DNA of 9,241 nucleotides from Clostridia bacterium. GTDB lineage: Bacteria; Bacillota; Clostridia; Christensenellales; UBA3700. The notes beneath the pieces were generated by a model. It was not told the origin of the DNA and did no database searches. It worked only from the letters and a program-made list of their open reading frames with translations. The stretch is from contig CAAGRV010000201.1 of assembly GCA_900772745.1 (NCBI GenBank), positions 1 through 9,241 of the forward strand, in the 5' to 3' direction. Below are positions 1-6,926 of the stretch, piece by piece (the first letter of the stretch is position 1; every line of letters starts with the position of its first letter). Position numbers and translations under genes: made by a program.

Positions 1-1097
1 AAGAGCAAATTATTCCTTACCTTGACGAAATTGTAGGCGACGCCAAAGAGTTGGGCGCAGTCAACATAATCAGCCGAGTGGGTGACAAATGGATAGGCTA
101 CAACACCGATACTTATGGTTTCAAGGCATTGTTGGACGCCAATCATATCGAGCCAAAAGGCAAAGTTTGCGTGGTGCTTGGCAGTGGCGGAGCAAGCAAG
201 TCTGTCGAGTATGTGTTGAAGAAAATGCACGCAAAGCAAGTGTATGTCGTATCTCGTACACCTGATATTGGACAAATAGATTATTCGCAACTGGCATATA
301 TAGAGGGCTATTTGATAGTCAACACCACGCCTGTTGGAATGAGCCCAAATGTAGATGCAAGTCCAGTTGACAAAGACATTTTGGCACATTGGCAAGTGGC
401 GGTTGATATTGTGTACAATCCGACGATGACCAAGTTTTTACAGCAAGCGTCAAGTCTTGGGTTGTATGTTGCCAATGGACTTTATATGTTGGTTGCCCAA
501 GCTATCAAGTCAGAGCAGTATTGGCAAAATATCAAGGTAAGCAAGCGAGTTGTGGACAAAATTTACCGCAGTTTGAAACAAGATTTTGACAGACAATCTG
601 GCAACAATATTTACCTTATCGGTATGATGGGTTGTGGCAAATCTACCATCGCCAAAGAGCTTGCAAATAGGCTAGGTTATGAGGCGATAGACAGCGACCA
701 AAACGTGGTCACAATGCAAGGAAAAAGCATAGGACAAATGTTCGAGATAAGCGAAGAATATTTTCGCAGTGCCGAAACAAAAGCTTTGTCAGAGATAGTG
801 ACCAAGCGTGGATATGTGGTGGCAACGGGCGGTGGAATAATCAAAAATCCTGCCAACGTTGCGATGATGAAAGCAAGCGGACAAGTCGTGTGGTTGGATA
901 GGAAAATTCAGCTCATAGAGCGTGATTGTGACACTACCACAAGACCGCTTTTGAAGGGAAAAAGTCGAAACATATCGACAATTTTCAACGAACGCAAACA
1001 TATTTATGCCTCGTCTTGCGATTTTAGAGTGACCAACAATTCCAGCGTAAAAGAGTGTATAACTAAGCTCGTCAAACGAGTAGGAGATAGAGTATGA
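1..1097 (+). CDS. aroE-aroK: Bifunctional shikimate dehydrogenase / shikimate kinase (AroE-AroK fusion), 5' partial
   Basis: The frame is open from base 3 to the TGA at 1095-1097, so the start lies left of the window; the TTG at 51 is an internal Leu codon, not a start. The first half is shikimate dehydrogenase, which reduces 3-dehydroshikimate with NADPH. It shows GAVN (about 54-65), the NTD substrate motif (102-110), the nucleotide-binding loop GSGGAS near 180, VNTTPVGMSP near 318, and a C-terminal NGLYMLVAQA helix. The N-terminal substrate domain (about 70 residues by family length) is missing only because of the window edge. The second half is shikimate kinase: Walker A GMMGCGKST (621-647), DSD (690-698), FRSAE (762-776), GGG (828-836) and the lid RPLL (942-953). 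No stop, ribosome binding site or plausible start separates the halves, so a single polypeptide carries two consecutive shikimate pathway steps. It overlaps aroQ by 4 bases. Confidence 0.93.
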   Translation, partial: EQIIPYLDEIVGDAKELGAVNIISRVGDKWIGYNTDTYGFKALLDANHIEPKGKVCVVLGSGGASKSVEYVLKKMHAKQVYVVSRTPDIGQIDYSQLAYIEGYLIVNTTPVGMSPNVDASPVDKDILAHWQVAVDIVYNPTMTKFLQQASSLGLYVANGLYMLVAQAIKSEQYWQNIKVSKRVVDKIYRSLKQDFDRQSGNNIYLIGMMGCGKSTIAKELANRLGYEAIDSDQNVVTMQGKSIGQMFEISEEYFRSAETKALSEIVTKRGYVVATGGGIIKNPANVAMMKASGQVVWLDRKIQLIERDCDTTTRPLLKGKSRNISTIFNERKHIYASSCDFRVTNNSSVKECITKLVKRVGDRV

Positions 1098-1531
1098 AAA
1101 ATTTTGTGATCATCAATGGACCCAACCTCAATATGTTGGGCATCAGAGAAAAAGCAATTTACGGCGACCAAACGTATGAGGGATTGGTTGAGTATATCAA
1201 GTCGGCAAGGTCGAATGTAGCAAGCCTTGATTTTTTCCAAAGCAACTGCGAGGGGGCGATTATTGACCGCCTGCACCAGTGCTACTATGACAAAGTAGAT
1301 GGAGTAGTCATCAATCCAGGTGCATACACTCATTATAGCTATGCAATTTTTGACGCTATCAAAGCAATCAGTTTGCCTGTTGTCGAAGTGCATATTTCCG
1401 ACATTGACGAGCGAGAGCAATTCCGCAAAATTTCTGTGACAGCTCCTGCTTGTATTGCCCAAATCAAAGGTTTGGGATTCCAAGGATACGTCAAGGCGAT
1501 TGACGTTTTGTTAGGTGAACAAGATGATTGA
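1094..1531 (+). CDS. aroQ: Type II 3-dehydroquinate dehydratase
   Basis: This 145-residue protein has the usual length of the small type II dehydroquinases, which form dodecamers and convert 3-dehydroquinate to 3-dehydroshikimate. It opens with the family signature INGPNLNMLG. Expected active-site residues are visible: Arg18 and Tyr23 in the mobile loop (GIREKAIYG), Asn74 and His80 in NPGAYTH, and Glu98-His100 in EVHIS, followed by REQFR. The C-terminus has the usual GLGFQGY. The position after HIS is Asp where I recall Asn in most homologues. The ATG shares the ATGA overlap with the aroE-aroK stop and is preceded by GGAG at 1083-1086, 7 bases upstream, so this start is well supported. The product feeds directly into the AroE half of the upstream fusion. 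Confidence 0.95.
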   Translation: MKNFVIINGPNLNMLGIREKAIYGDQTYEGLVEYIKSARSNVASLDFFQSNCEGAIIDRLHQCYYDKVDGVVINPGAYTHYSYAIFDAIKAISLPVVEVHISDIDEREQFRKISVTAPACIAQIKGLGFQGYVKAIDVLLGEQDD

Positions 1532-2375
1532 CAATATACGCAAAATTACCATAGTCGGATTGGGCGTAATAGGTGGCTCGTACGCTATTGCTTTGTCCAA
1601 ACTTGGCTATGAAGTGTACGGCGTGGACAAGGACGAGCAAACTTTGTCCAAGGCTTTGGGTGCGGGGGCTATTTGTAAAGCAAGCATTGAGCCCGACGAG
1701 TTTTTCCCATTCTCGGACATAATAGTTATGGCTCTCTATCCCGACCAAATTGCAGACTATATCAAAGATACGGCGGCTATGGTCAAGAGCGGTTGTATTA
1801 TCACCGATGTGACGGGACTAAAATCGCACTTTGTGGACAAGATAGAAGCCCAGCTCCCATACAATGTTAGCTTTGTTTTTGCTCACCCAATGGCGGGCAG
1901 AGAGAAGAAAGGCTTTGATTATGCAGATGACAGAGTTTTCAAGGGGGCGAATTTCATCATCACTCCGACGGACAAAACTCGCAAAAGTGCCATTGACACT
2001 ATCCAAAAGCTAGCTTTGGAGATTGGGTTTGGTCAAATCAAAATCACCACGCCATCAAAGCACGACGACATTATTGCCTACACGTCCCAGTTGCCACACG
2101 CTTTGGCGGTAGCACTCATCAACAGCGACAGCGAAGACAGCGAAACAGGCAAATATATAGGCGACAGCTATCGAGATTTGACCCGTATTGCCAACATAAA
2201 TGACGCACTTTGGGCAGAGTTGTTCATCAACAACAAGTCCAATCTTGTATCCAAAATTGACGACTTTGAAAAACAGCTAGAAGAGATAAAACTTGCCGTC
2301 CAAAACGAAGATTATGACGCACTCAAAGCCTTGTTTGTCAAGGCAACCAAACGAAGAGTAAAACTTGAAAAATAA
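1524..2375 (+). CDS. tyrA: Prephenate dehydrogenase (TyrA family)
   Basis: Catalyses NAD(P)-dependent oxidative decarboxylation of prephenate to 4-hydroxyphenylpyruvate, the committed step to tyrosine; arogenate as substrate cannot be excluded. The N-terminal Rossmann fold begins with GLGVIGG (1557-1577, residues 12-18), and GVDKD ends the second strand. The conserved HPMAG (1884-1898) and SQLPH (2085-2099, with the catalytic-type His) are present, followed by the helical dimerisation domain. At 283 residues there is no room for a C-terminal ACT domain, so feedback control through ACT is not expected. I chose ATG 1524 because AGGTGA at 1513-1518 is a well-spaced ribosome binding site for it. 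An in-frame GTG at 1515 lies inside that site and would add three residues. The gene overlaps aroQ by 8 bases and appears to be the last gene of the aro operon, although no terminator hairpin follows. Confidence 0.93.
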   Translation: MIDNIRKITIVGLGVIGGSYAIALSKLGYEVYGVDKDEQTLSKALGAGAICKASIEPDEFFPFSDIIVMALYPDQIADYIKDTAAMVKSGCIITDVTGLKSHFVDKIEAQLPYNVSFVFAHPMAGREKKGFDYADDRVFKGANFIITPTDKTRKSAIDTIQKLALEIGFGQIKITTPSKHDDIIAYTSQLPHALAVALINSDSEDSETGKYIGDSYRDLTRIANINDALWAELFINNKSNLVSKIDDFEKQLEEIKLAVQNEDYDALKALFVKATKRRVKLEK

Positions 2376-2383
2376 AAATAACA

Positions 2384-2395
2384 TTTTATATAAAA
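2384..2395. promoter_or_regulatory. Candidate operator, palindrome copy 1 (TTTTATATAAAA)
   Basis: A perfect 12-base palindrome directly upstream of the -35 hexamer of the ATPase promoter. An identical copy starts 17 bases downstream. A self-complementary site repeated at this spacing beside a promoter suggests a dimeric regulator, but the regulator is unknown. With a T-to-A core and no GC stem, it is not a convincing rho-independent terminator for tyrA. Confidence 0.4.
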
Positions 2396-2424
2396 TTGAC
2401 TTTTATATAAAAGCGTGCTACACT
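2396..2424 (+). promoter_or_regulatory. Sigma-A-type promoter for the P-type ATPase cluster
   Basis: TTGACT at 2396-2401 matches the -35 consensus at five of six positions. After exactly 17 bases, TACACT at 2419-2424 matches four of six of the -10, and it carries an extended -10 TG at 2416-2417. This is the only clear promoter in the largest intergenic gap of the window. Transcription would be expected to begin about 2430-2432, at or next to the ATG of the ATPase gene. Confidence 0.7.
2401..2412. promoter_or_regulatory. Candidate operator, palindrome copy 2 (TTTTATATAAAA)
   Basis: Identical to the palindrome at 2384-2395 and also perfectly self-complementary. It overlaps the last base of the -35 and occupies most of the spacer, a position where a bound protein would block RNA polymerase. 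It could instead be simple AT-rich promoter sequence; the exact duplication is what argues for function. Confidence 0.4.
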
Positions 2425-2431
2425 ATATACT

Positions 2432-5400
2432 ATGGCGAATTCTACAAGCAAAAAGACGACCAAAACAGCAAAAAATCCTGTAGAGGACAAGACAACCAGC
2501 ACCGTTGAAGTGGAAGTTGTGACTGAACAAAAGGCGTCCAAAACAACCCAAAAATCATCTTCCAAGACAGCTACCACAGCTGCCAATTCTACTGCACGCA
2601 AAAAATCTACCAAAGTAGACAATGCGCCAAAGGAAGAAAAACAAGAAGAAAACCAAGTTGTAGAAGATATTGCCCTTCCTATCGAGCAAGCTCCAACCAA
2701 GCCAAAGGCTACTCGCAAAAAGTCTACCAAGCCATCGGCAGATACCAAGTCGAACGACGAAACAAAAGTTGAGAACAAACCAGCTCAATCAGTTGCGACC
2801 GAAGAAGTTGTGGCTGAACAAGCTCCAACCAAGCCAAAGACAAGTCGCAAAAAGTCTACCAAAAAGACAGACAATGCCGACTTGCAAAATGTGCAAATGA
2901 CTATACTTGATATTGCTCAGCCAGCAAGTCCTGTTGTGCCCGAGCCAAGTGTGGAGCAAGTTGTGGACACCGCTGTCCAAGACCAATTAGAGAGCGAAGA
3001 GAGCAAGCCAAAGAAAGAAAAGAAAGTCAAGAAAAAGAAAATCAAATACAATTATCCGCTTGAGCGTGTCCAAGCTGACAGCAATGTTGGACTTACCTCA
3101 GCTCAAGTCGAAGAAAGAATAAATCGTGGCAATACCAACGAACAACCCAACATTGTTACCAAGTCGTATGCCAACATTTTCCGTACCAACGTACTCACGC
3201 TGTTCAACATACTCAACTTTTTCTTAGCGACCATGATATTGATTTATGGCGAAATTAAGAATGCTTTGTTTATGGGCGTTGTGTTGTGCAATATGGTAGT
3301 GGGTATTATCCAAGAAATTCGTTCCAAGCTCACTCTTGAAAAGATGAGTTTGCTATCCAGCCCAAAGACGACAGTTGTCAGAGATGGACAAAAACAAGAA
3401 ATCAATCTCAATGACCTTGTACTAGACGACATTATCGTGCTCAAACAAGGCGACCAAGTGCCAGCGGACAGCGTGGTAGTGGACGGACTGTGTGAAGTCA
3501 ACGAATCTTTACTCACGGGCGAGCAAGACGATATACACAAAGAAATCGGCAGTGAACTTATGTCAGGTAGCTTTATCCAAGCGGGCGAGTGCCGTGCAAG
3601 GGTAGAGGCTGTCGGCAAAGACAATTACACGTCCCAGCTTATGGCGGAGGCAAAACAATTCAAAAAGCCAAAGTCCGAGCTTATGAAATCCATCAACTGG
3701 ATTATCCGTATTGTAACAATCGCAATTTTCCCTATCGGAATTTTGATGTTCTTTACCAATCTCAACACCACTCCAACCATCAACCAAGCAGTGACAGGCA
3801 CGGTTGCATCTATCGTGGGTATGATTCCTGAGGGACTTGTTATGCTCACCAGTATTGCTTTGGCGGTGGGCGTTGTCAAGCTTGCCAAAAAGCGCACGCT
3901 TGTCCAAGACTTGTATTGTATCGAAACTTTGGCGAGAGTAGACGTGCTATGTTTGGACAAAACGGGCACAATTACCGAAGGCAGTATGCAAGTCGAACAA
4001 ACGCATGTATATTCGACCAAATTCGGTTTTGTGGACGATATTATGTACAATATGGTAGATGCTTTGGGCAGTCAAGGCGCTACGTTCGAGGCTTTCTCCA
4101 AGTATTTTAAGAGCCAAGAAAAATTCGATATTGTCAAGACTATTCCATTCTCTTCAGCTCGCAAATGGAGCGGTGTAGACTTTGGAGCAAAAGGCAGATT
4201 TATTGTAGGTGCGCCAGAGTTTGTATTGAAATCAAGATATGACCTTGTCGAGAACGACGCCAAAGAGTTCACTTCCCAAGGATTTAGAGTGCTCGTGCTT
4301 GTCAAGACAACCGAACAACTCAGCGAAACTATGGACGAGAACAAAATGCGTCCAATCGCACTCATAATTCTCAGCGACAAAATTAGAGAAAATGCAAAGC
4401 AAACTTTCGAGTATTTTGCCAAGCAAGGAGTCAATCTCAAAGTTATCAGCGGTGACAATCCAATCACCGTATCCAAGGTGGCTGAGCGTGCAGGACTGAT
4501 GGGAGCAGAGAAATTCATCGACGCATCTATTGACCTAGACACAGACGAAAAGATATTCGACGCTTGCGACAAATACACTATCTTTGGCAGAGTAAGTCCA
4601 AAACAAAAGAAAGTGCTTGTCCAATCACTCAAACAAAAAGGTTATACCGTAGGTATGACGGGTGATGGCGTCAATGACGTTATGGCACTCAAAGAGGCCG
4701 ATTGTTCTATCGCTATGGCGAGCGGATCGGAGGCAAGTAGAAACGTTGCCCAACTGGTGCTATTGGACAGTGATTTTAGTGCACTTCCTAGCGTTGTGGC
4801 AGAAGGTAGACGTGTTATCAACAATATTGAGCGTGCGGCGTCGTTGTTCCTAGTTAAGACAACTTACAGCATAGTATTGTCGCTGTTGCTCATAATATTC
4901 CAAATGAATTATCCATTCGAGCCAATCCAACTTACACTTATCAGCGGATTGTTCGTAGGCATACCATCATTCTTCTTGGCATTGGAGCCGAACGACACCA
5001 AGGTCAGCGGATCATTCCTGAGTAAGGTGTTCAAGAAAGCCGTGCCGGCAGGTTTGACCGTCGCCACTATGGTATGGATAATAAGTTATATATACAGAGA
5101 TATAGGCATCAACGTTTCGTCCCAAATCTCTACTATGTCATTCTACGTGACCAGTGTGGTTGCGGTGGTGGTATTGCTCCAAGTGTGCATGCCGTACAAC
5201 AAAGAAAGATTGTTCTTGATAGCCATTGCGGTGGTCGTATATATTGCAGTCATATCGTCAGACTTTTTGAGGGGTATATTGGCACTTGTTCCACTTACCA
5301 CGGATATGATTGTAAAAAATGTAATCATTATGATATGTGCGCCAGTTATGATATTGTTCATGAGAGCGGAAGTCGAGGCGATCAAAGCGTTGTTTTCCGA

Positions 5401-5470
5401 AATCAAACAATTCTTTGTCCGCAATATCACCAAAATGCGTCAGTTCTTTGGCAAGGATAAACTCAAATGA
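2432..5470 (+). CDS. CtpE-like P-type cation-transporting ATPase with long lysine-rich N-terminal tail
   Basis: 1012 residues. From about residue 206 on it is a complete P-type ATPase of roughly 800 residues: TM1-2 (about 253-296), actuator motif TGE (362-364), TM3 (about 423-442), TM4 with IPEGL (PEGL 466-469), phosphorylation site DKTGT (Asp509), hinge GDGVND (744-749), then about six C-terminal membrane segments. Segments such as GIIQEIRSK and IPEGLVMLTS resemble mycobacterial CtpE, linked to Ca2+ uptake, better than heavy-metal (CPx) pumps; no CPC motif is present in TM4. The cation is inferred, with Ca2+ most likely and Mg2+ or Mn2+ possible. Residues 1-205 are low-complexity Lys/Thr/Ser/Ala sequence with RKKSTK repeats and a basic cluster at 192-205, lying on the cytoplasmic side. 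ATG 2432 has no Shine-Dalgarno sequence, and no later start with a good site would remove the tail. It overlaps nth by 4 bases. Confidence 0.9.
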   Translation: MANSTSKKTTKTAKNPVEDKTTSTVEVEVVTEQKASKTTQKSSSKTATTAANSTARKKSTKVDNAPKEEKQEENQVVEDIALPIEQAPTKPKATRKKSTKPSADTKSNDETKVENKPAQSVATEEVVAEQAPTKPKTSRKKSTKKTDNADLQNVQMTILDIAQPASPVVPEPSVEQVVDTAVQDQLESEESKPKKEKKVKKKKIKYNYPLERVQADSNVGLTSAQVEERINRGNTNEQPNIVTKSYANIFRTNVLTLFNILNFFLATMILIYGEIKNALFMGVVLCNMVVGIIQEIRSKLTLEKMSLLSSPKTTVVRDGQKQEINLNDLVLDDIIVLKQGDQVPADSVVVDGLCEVNESLLTGEQDDIHKEIGSELMSGSFIQAGECRARVEAVGKDNYTSQLMAEAKQFKKPKSELMKSINWIIRIVTIAIFPIGILMFFTNLNTTPTINQAVTGTVASIVGMIPEGLVMLTSIALAVGVVKLAKKRTLVQDLYCIETLARVDVLCLDKTGTITEGSMQVEQTHVYSTKFGFVDDIMYNMVDALGSQGATFEAFSKYFKSQEKFDIVKTIPFSSARKWSGVDFGAKGRFIVGAPEFVLKSRYDLVENDAKEFTSQGFRVLVLVKTTEQLSETMDENKMRPIALIILSDKIRENAKQTFEYFAKQGVNLKVISGDNPITVSKVAERAGLMGAEKFIDASIDLDTDEKIFDACDKYTIFGRVSPKQKKVLVQSLKQKGYTVGMTGDGVNDVMALKEADCSIAMASGSEASRNVAQLVLLDSDFSALPSVVAEGRRVINNIERAASLFLVKTTYSIVLSLLLIIFQMNYPFEPIQLTLISGLFVGIPSFFLALEPNDTKVSGSFLSKVFKKAVPAGLTVATMVWIISYIYRDIGINVSSQISTMSFYVTSVVAVVVLLQVCMPYNKERLFLIAIAVVVYIAVISSDFLRGILALVPLTTDMIVKNVIIMICAPVMILFMRAEVEAIKALFSEIKQFFVRNITKMRQFFGKDKLK
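2684..2863 (+). repeat. Duplicated 48-base segment in the ATPase tail
   Basis: Bases 2684-2731 and 2816-2863 match at 43 of 48 positions, giving EQAPTKPKATRKKSTK and EQAPTKPKTSRKKSTK, offset by 132 bases (44 residues). A shorter related element, ARKKSTK, is encoded at 2594-2614. Four of the five differences change codons outside the RKKSTK core or are silent, consistent with internal duplication of a basic module followed by drift. Confidence 0.85.
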
Positions 5471-6111
5471 CACAACAAGAAACACAAGAGCTCATAGCCC
5501 TTCTAAGACAAGAACACCCCAACGCAGTTTGCGAGCTCAACTTCAACACGACGTTCGAGCTACTTGTGGCAGTCATATTGTCAGCCCAATGCACAGACAA
5601 AAGGGTAAACGTGGTGACCGAGCAGTTGTTCAAAGAATATGACACACCGCAGCAATTCGCCAATATGGACGTCAAAGAGCTAGAAAAGCGTATATATTCT
5701 TGCGGTTTTTATCACAACAAAGCTAAGAATATTATCAGTTGTTCAAGGGATATTGTAGACAGGTTTGGCGGAGTTGTGCCAAGTCAAATACAAGATTTGG
5801 TGACGCTAGCCGGTGTGGGACGAAAGACAGCCAACGTAGTATATGCGGTAGGCTTTGGCGGACAAGCCATTGCTGTGGATACGCACGTGCTTAGATTGTC
5901 CAACAGATTGGGACTTGCGAGGTCCACCAATCCGCTCATAGTAGAAAAGTCCTTGATGGAGGCAATTCCTAGGGAGAATTGGTCGGAGTTCCATCATTTA
6001 CTTATTCATCACGGCAGATATATATGTTCTTCCCAAAGACCAAAATGTGAAGAATGTACCATAAAAAAATATTGTAAATATATAAAGGAGAAAGGAGATA
6101 TCCTATGCTAA
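5467..6111 (+). CDS. nth: Endonuclease III (DNA glycosylase / AP lyase)
   Basis: Bifunctional base-excision repair enzyme that removes oxidised pyrimidines and cleaves the abasic site. It has 214 residues, close to the E. coli enzyme. The helix-hairpin-helix motif LAGVGRKTANVV carries catalytic Lys120, and the conserved Asp138 sits in AVDTHVLRLSNR. The C-terminal [4Fe-4S] loop has all four ligands, Cys187, 194, 197 and 203, in the C-x6-C-x2-C-x5-C pattern. These numbers coincide with the E. coli positions I know. The ATG overlaps the ATPase stop in ATGA, and AAGGA at 5453-5457 serves as ribosome binding site. The 3' end overlaps nfnA by 7 bases. The protein looks complete and functional. Confidence 0.96.
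   Translation: MTQQETQELIALLRQEHPNAVCELNFNTTFELLVAVILSAQCTDKRVNVVTEQLFKEYDTPQQFANMDVKELEKRIYSCGFYHNKAKNIISCSRDIVDRFGGVVPSQIQDLVTLAGVGRKTANVVYAVGFGGQAIAVDTHVLRLSNRLGLARSTNPLIVEKSLMEAIPRENWSEFHHLLIHHGRYICSSQRPKCEECTIKKYCKYIKEKGDILC
6087..6097 (+). promoter_or_regulatory. Tandem Shine-Dalgarno sites for nfnA
   Basis: Two GGAG cores, at 6087-6090 and 6094-6097, sit inside the last codons of nth. The second is 7 bases before ATG 6105, the optimal distance. This fixes the nfnA start even though it lies within nth, and suggests strong translation or reinitiation. Confidence 0.7.
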
Positions 6112-6923
6112 ACGAAATCCTAAATATCAAAGATATTGCTCCAAGAGTAAAGGAGTATATCATCGAAAATCCAGCGATTGTAAAACACTGTATGCCAGGA
6201 CAATTCATCATTCTTAGAGTTGATGAAGAGGGCGAAAGAGTTCCATTCACTATCTGCGACTTTGACAGAGAAAAGGGAACAATCACATTGCTTGTCCAAG
6301 ACGTAGGCTATTCTACTCACAAAATGGGCGAGCTAAAAGTAGGCGATTGCTTGCACGATATGGTAGGACCTCTCGGCAACGCAACCGACCTTGACGAATA
6401 CGAAAACATTGTTTTGGTAGGCGGTGGTATCGGTTGTGCGGTAATCTATCCACAAGCTAAGCTCCGCAAATCAAAAGGACTAAAATGCGACGTAATTATG
6501 GGCGCAAGAACACAAGAATTGCTTTTCAATATTGACGAATTCAAAGCCAACAGCGACAACACATACATTGCTACCGACGACGGAAGTTTGGGAACAAAAG
6601 GTTTTGTTACTACCGTTCTCCAACAACTCATCGACGAAGGCAAAAAGATTGATTGTGTATTCGTAGTTGGACCTATGATTATGATGAGGAACGTAAGTGA
6701 GCTTACTCGCAAATACAACATTCCTACCATTGTAAGTATGAACTGCGTTATGGTAGACGGCACAGGTATGTGTGGCGGTTGTAGATTGACAGTAGGCGGA
6801 GAAATCAAGTATGCGTGCGTTGACGGACCAGAATTCGATGGACACAAAGTAGATTTTGCAGAGGCAATGAACAGATCAGGTTTCTACAAAGAACACGAAA
6901 CTAAATGTAGATTGAGAGGTTAG
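6105..6923 (+). CDS. nfnA: NADH-dependent ferredoxin:NADP+ oxidoreductase, small subunit (NfnA / SudB family)
   Basis: 272 residues, the FAD- and [2Fe-2S]-containing subunit of the cytoplasmic, electron-bifurcating NfnAB transhydrogenase. With NfnB it couples ferredoxin and NADH oxidation to NADP+ reduction, reversibly. The N-terminal FAD-binding barrel has the RVPFTICD motif. The NAD-binding half has GGGIGCAVIYP and later VVGPMIMMRN. The [2Fe-2S] loop DGTGMCGGC supplies Cys223 and Cys226, with Cys238 in KYAC; the family is reported to use an Asp as fourth ligand, and an Asp precedes this motif. Databases often label this family sulfide dehydrogenase or dihydroorotate dehydrogenase electron-transfer subunit. 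The adjacent nfnB and the absence of pyrD favour the Nfn assignment, which is inference from context. Confidence 0.88.
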   Translation: MLNEILNIKDIAPRVKEYIIENPAIVKHCMPGQFIILRVDEEGERVPFTICDFDREKGTITLLVQDVGYSTHKMGELKVGDCLHDMVGPLGNATDLDEYENIVLVGGGIGCAVIYPQAKLRKSKGLKCDVIMGARTQELLFNIDEFKANSDNTYIATDDGSLGTKGFVTTVLQQLIDEGKKIDCVFVVGPMIMMRNVSELTRKYNIPTIVSMNCVMVDGTGMCGGCRLTVGGEIKYACVDGPEFDGHKVDFAEAMNRSGFYKEHETKCRLRG

Positions 6924-6926
6924 GCT

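Noticed and set aside
574..626. Separate start for shikimate kinase within the fusion (ATG at 624 or upstream TTG)
   Set aside because: ATG 624 lies inside the Walker A motif and would destroy it, and no Shine-Dalgarno sequence precedes the TTG codons, so a single fused protein is preferred.
1004..1483. Antisense open frame of 159 codons across aroK and aroQ
   Set aside because: Both + strand genes are fully supported by active-site motifs here; the antisense protein resembles nothing I know.
2370..2395. Rho-independent terminator after tyrA
   Set aside because: The only hairpin potential is the pure A/T palindrome, with no GC stem and no adequate T tract, so read-through into the ATPase gene cannot be excluded.
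2386..2778. Antisense open frame opposite the ATPase tail, hydrophobic when translated
   Set aside because: It is the complement of Lys/Thr/Ser-rich codons, has no ribosome binding site, and covers the promoter of the + strand gene. Its composition is a by-product of the tail.
4072..4632. Long antisense open frame of 186 codons inside the ATPase gene
   Set aside because: No recognisable domain, and the + strand frame has an unbroken P-type ATPase match across it.
6055..6088. AT-rich stretch with TATAAA-like elements before nfnA as a second promoter
   Set aside because: No -35 at acceptable spacing, and the sequence is explained by Lys- and Ile-rich codons of the Nth C-terminus.
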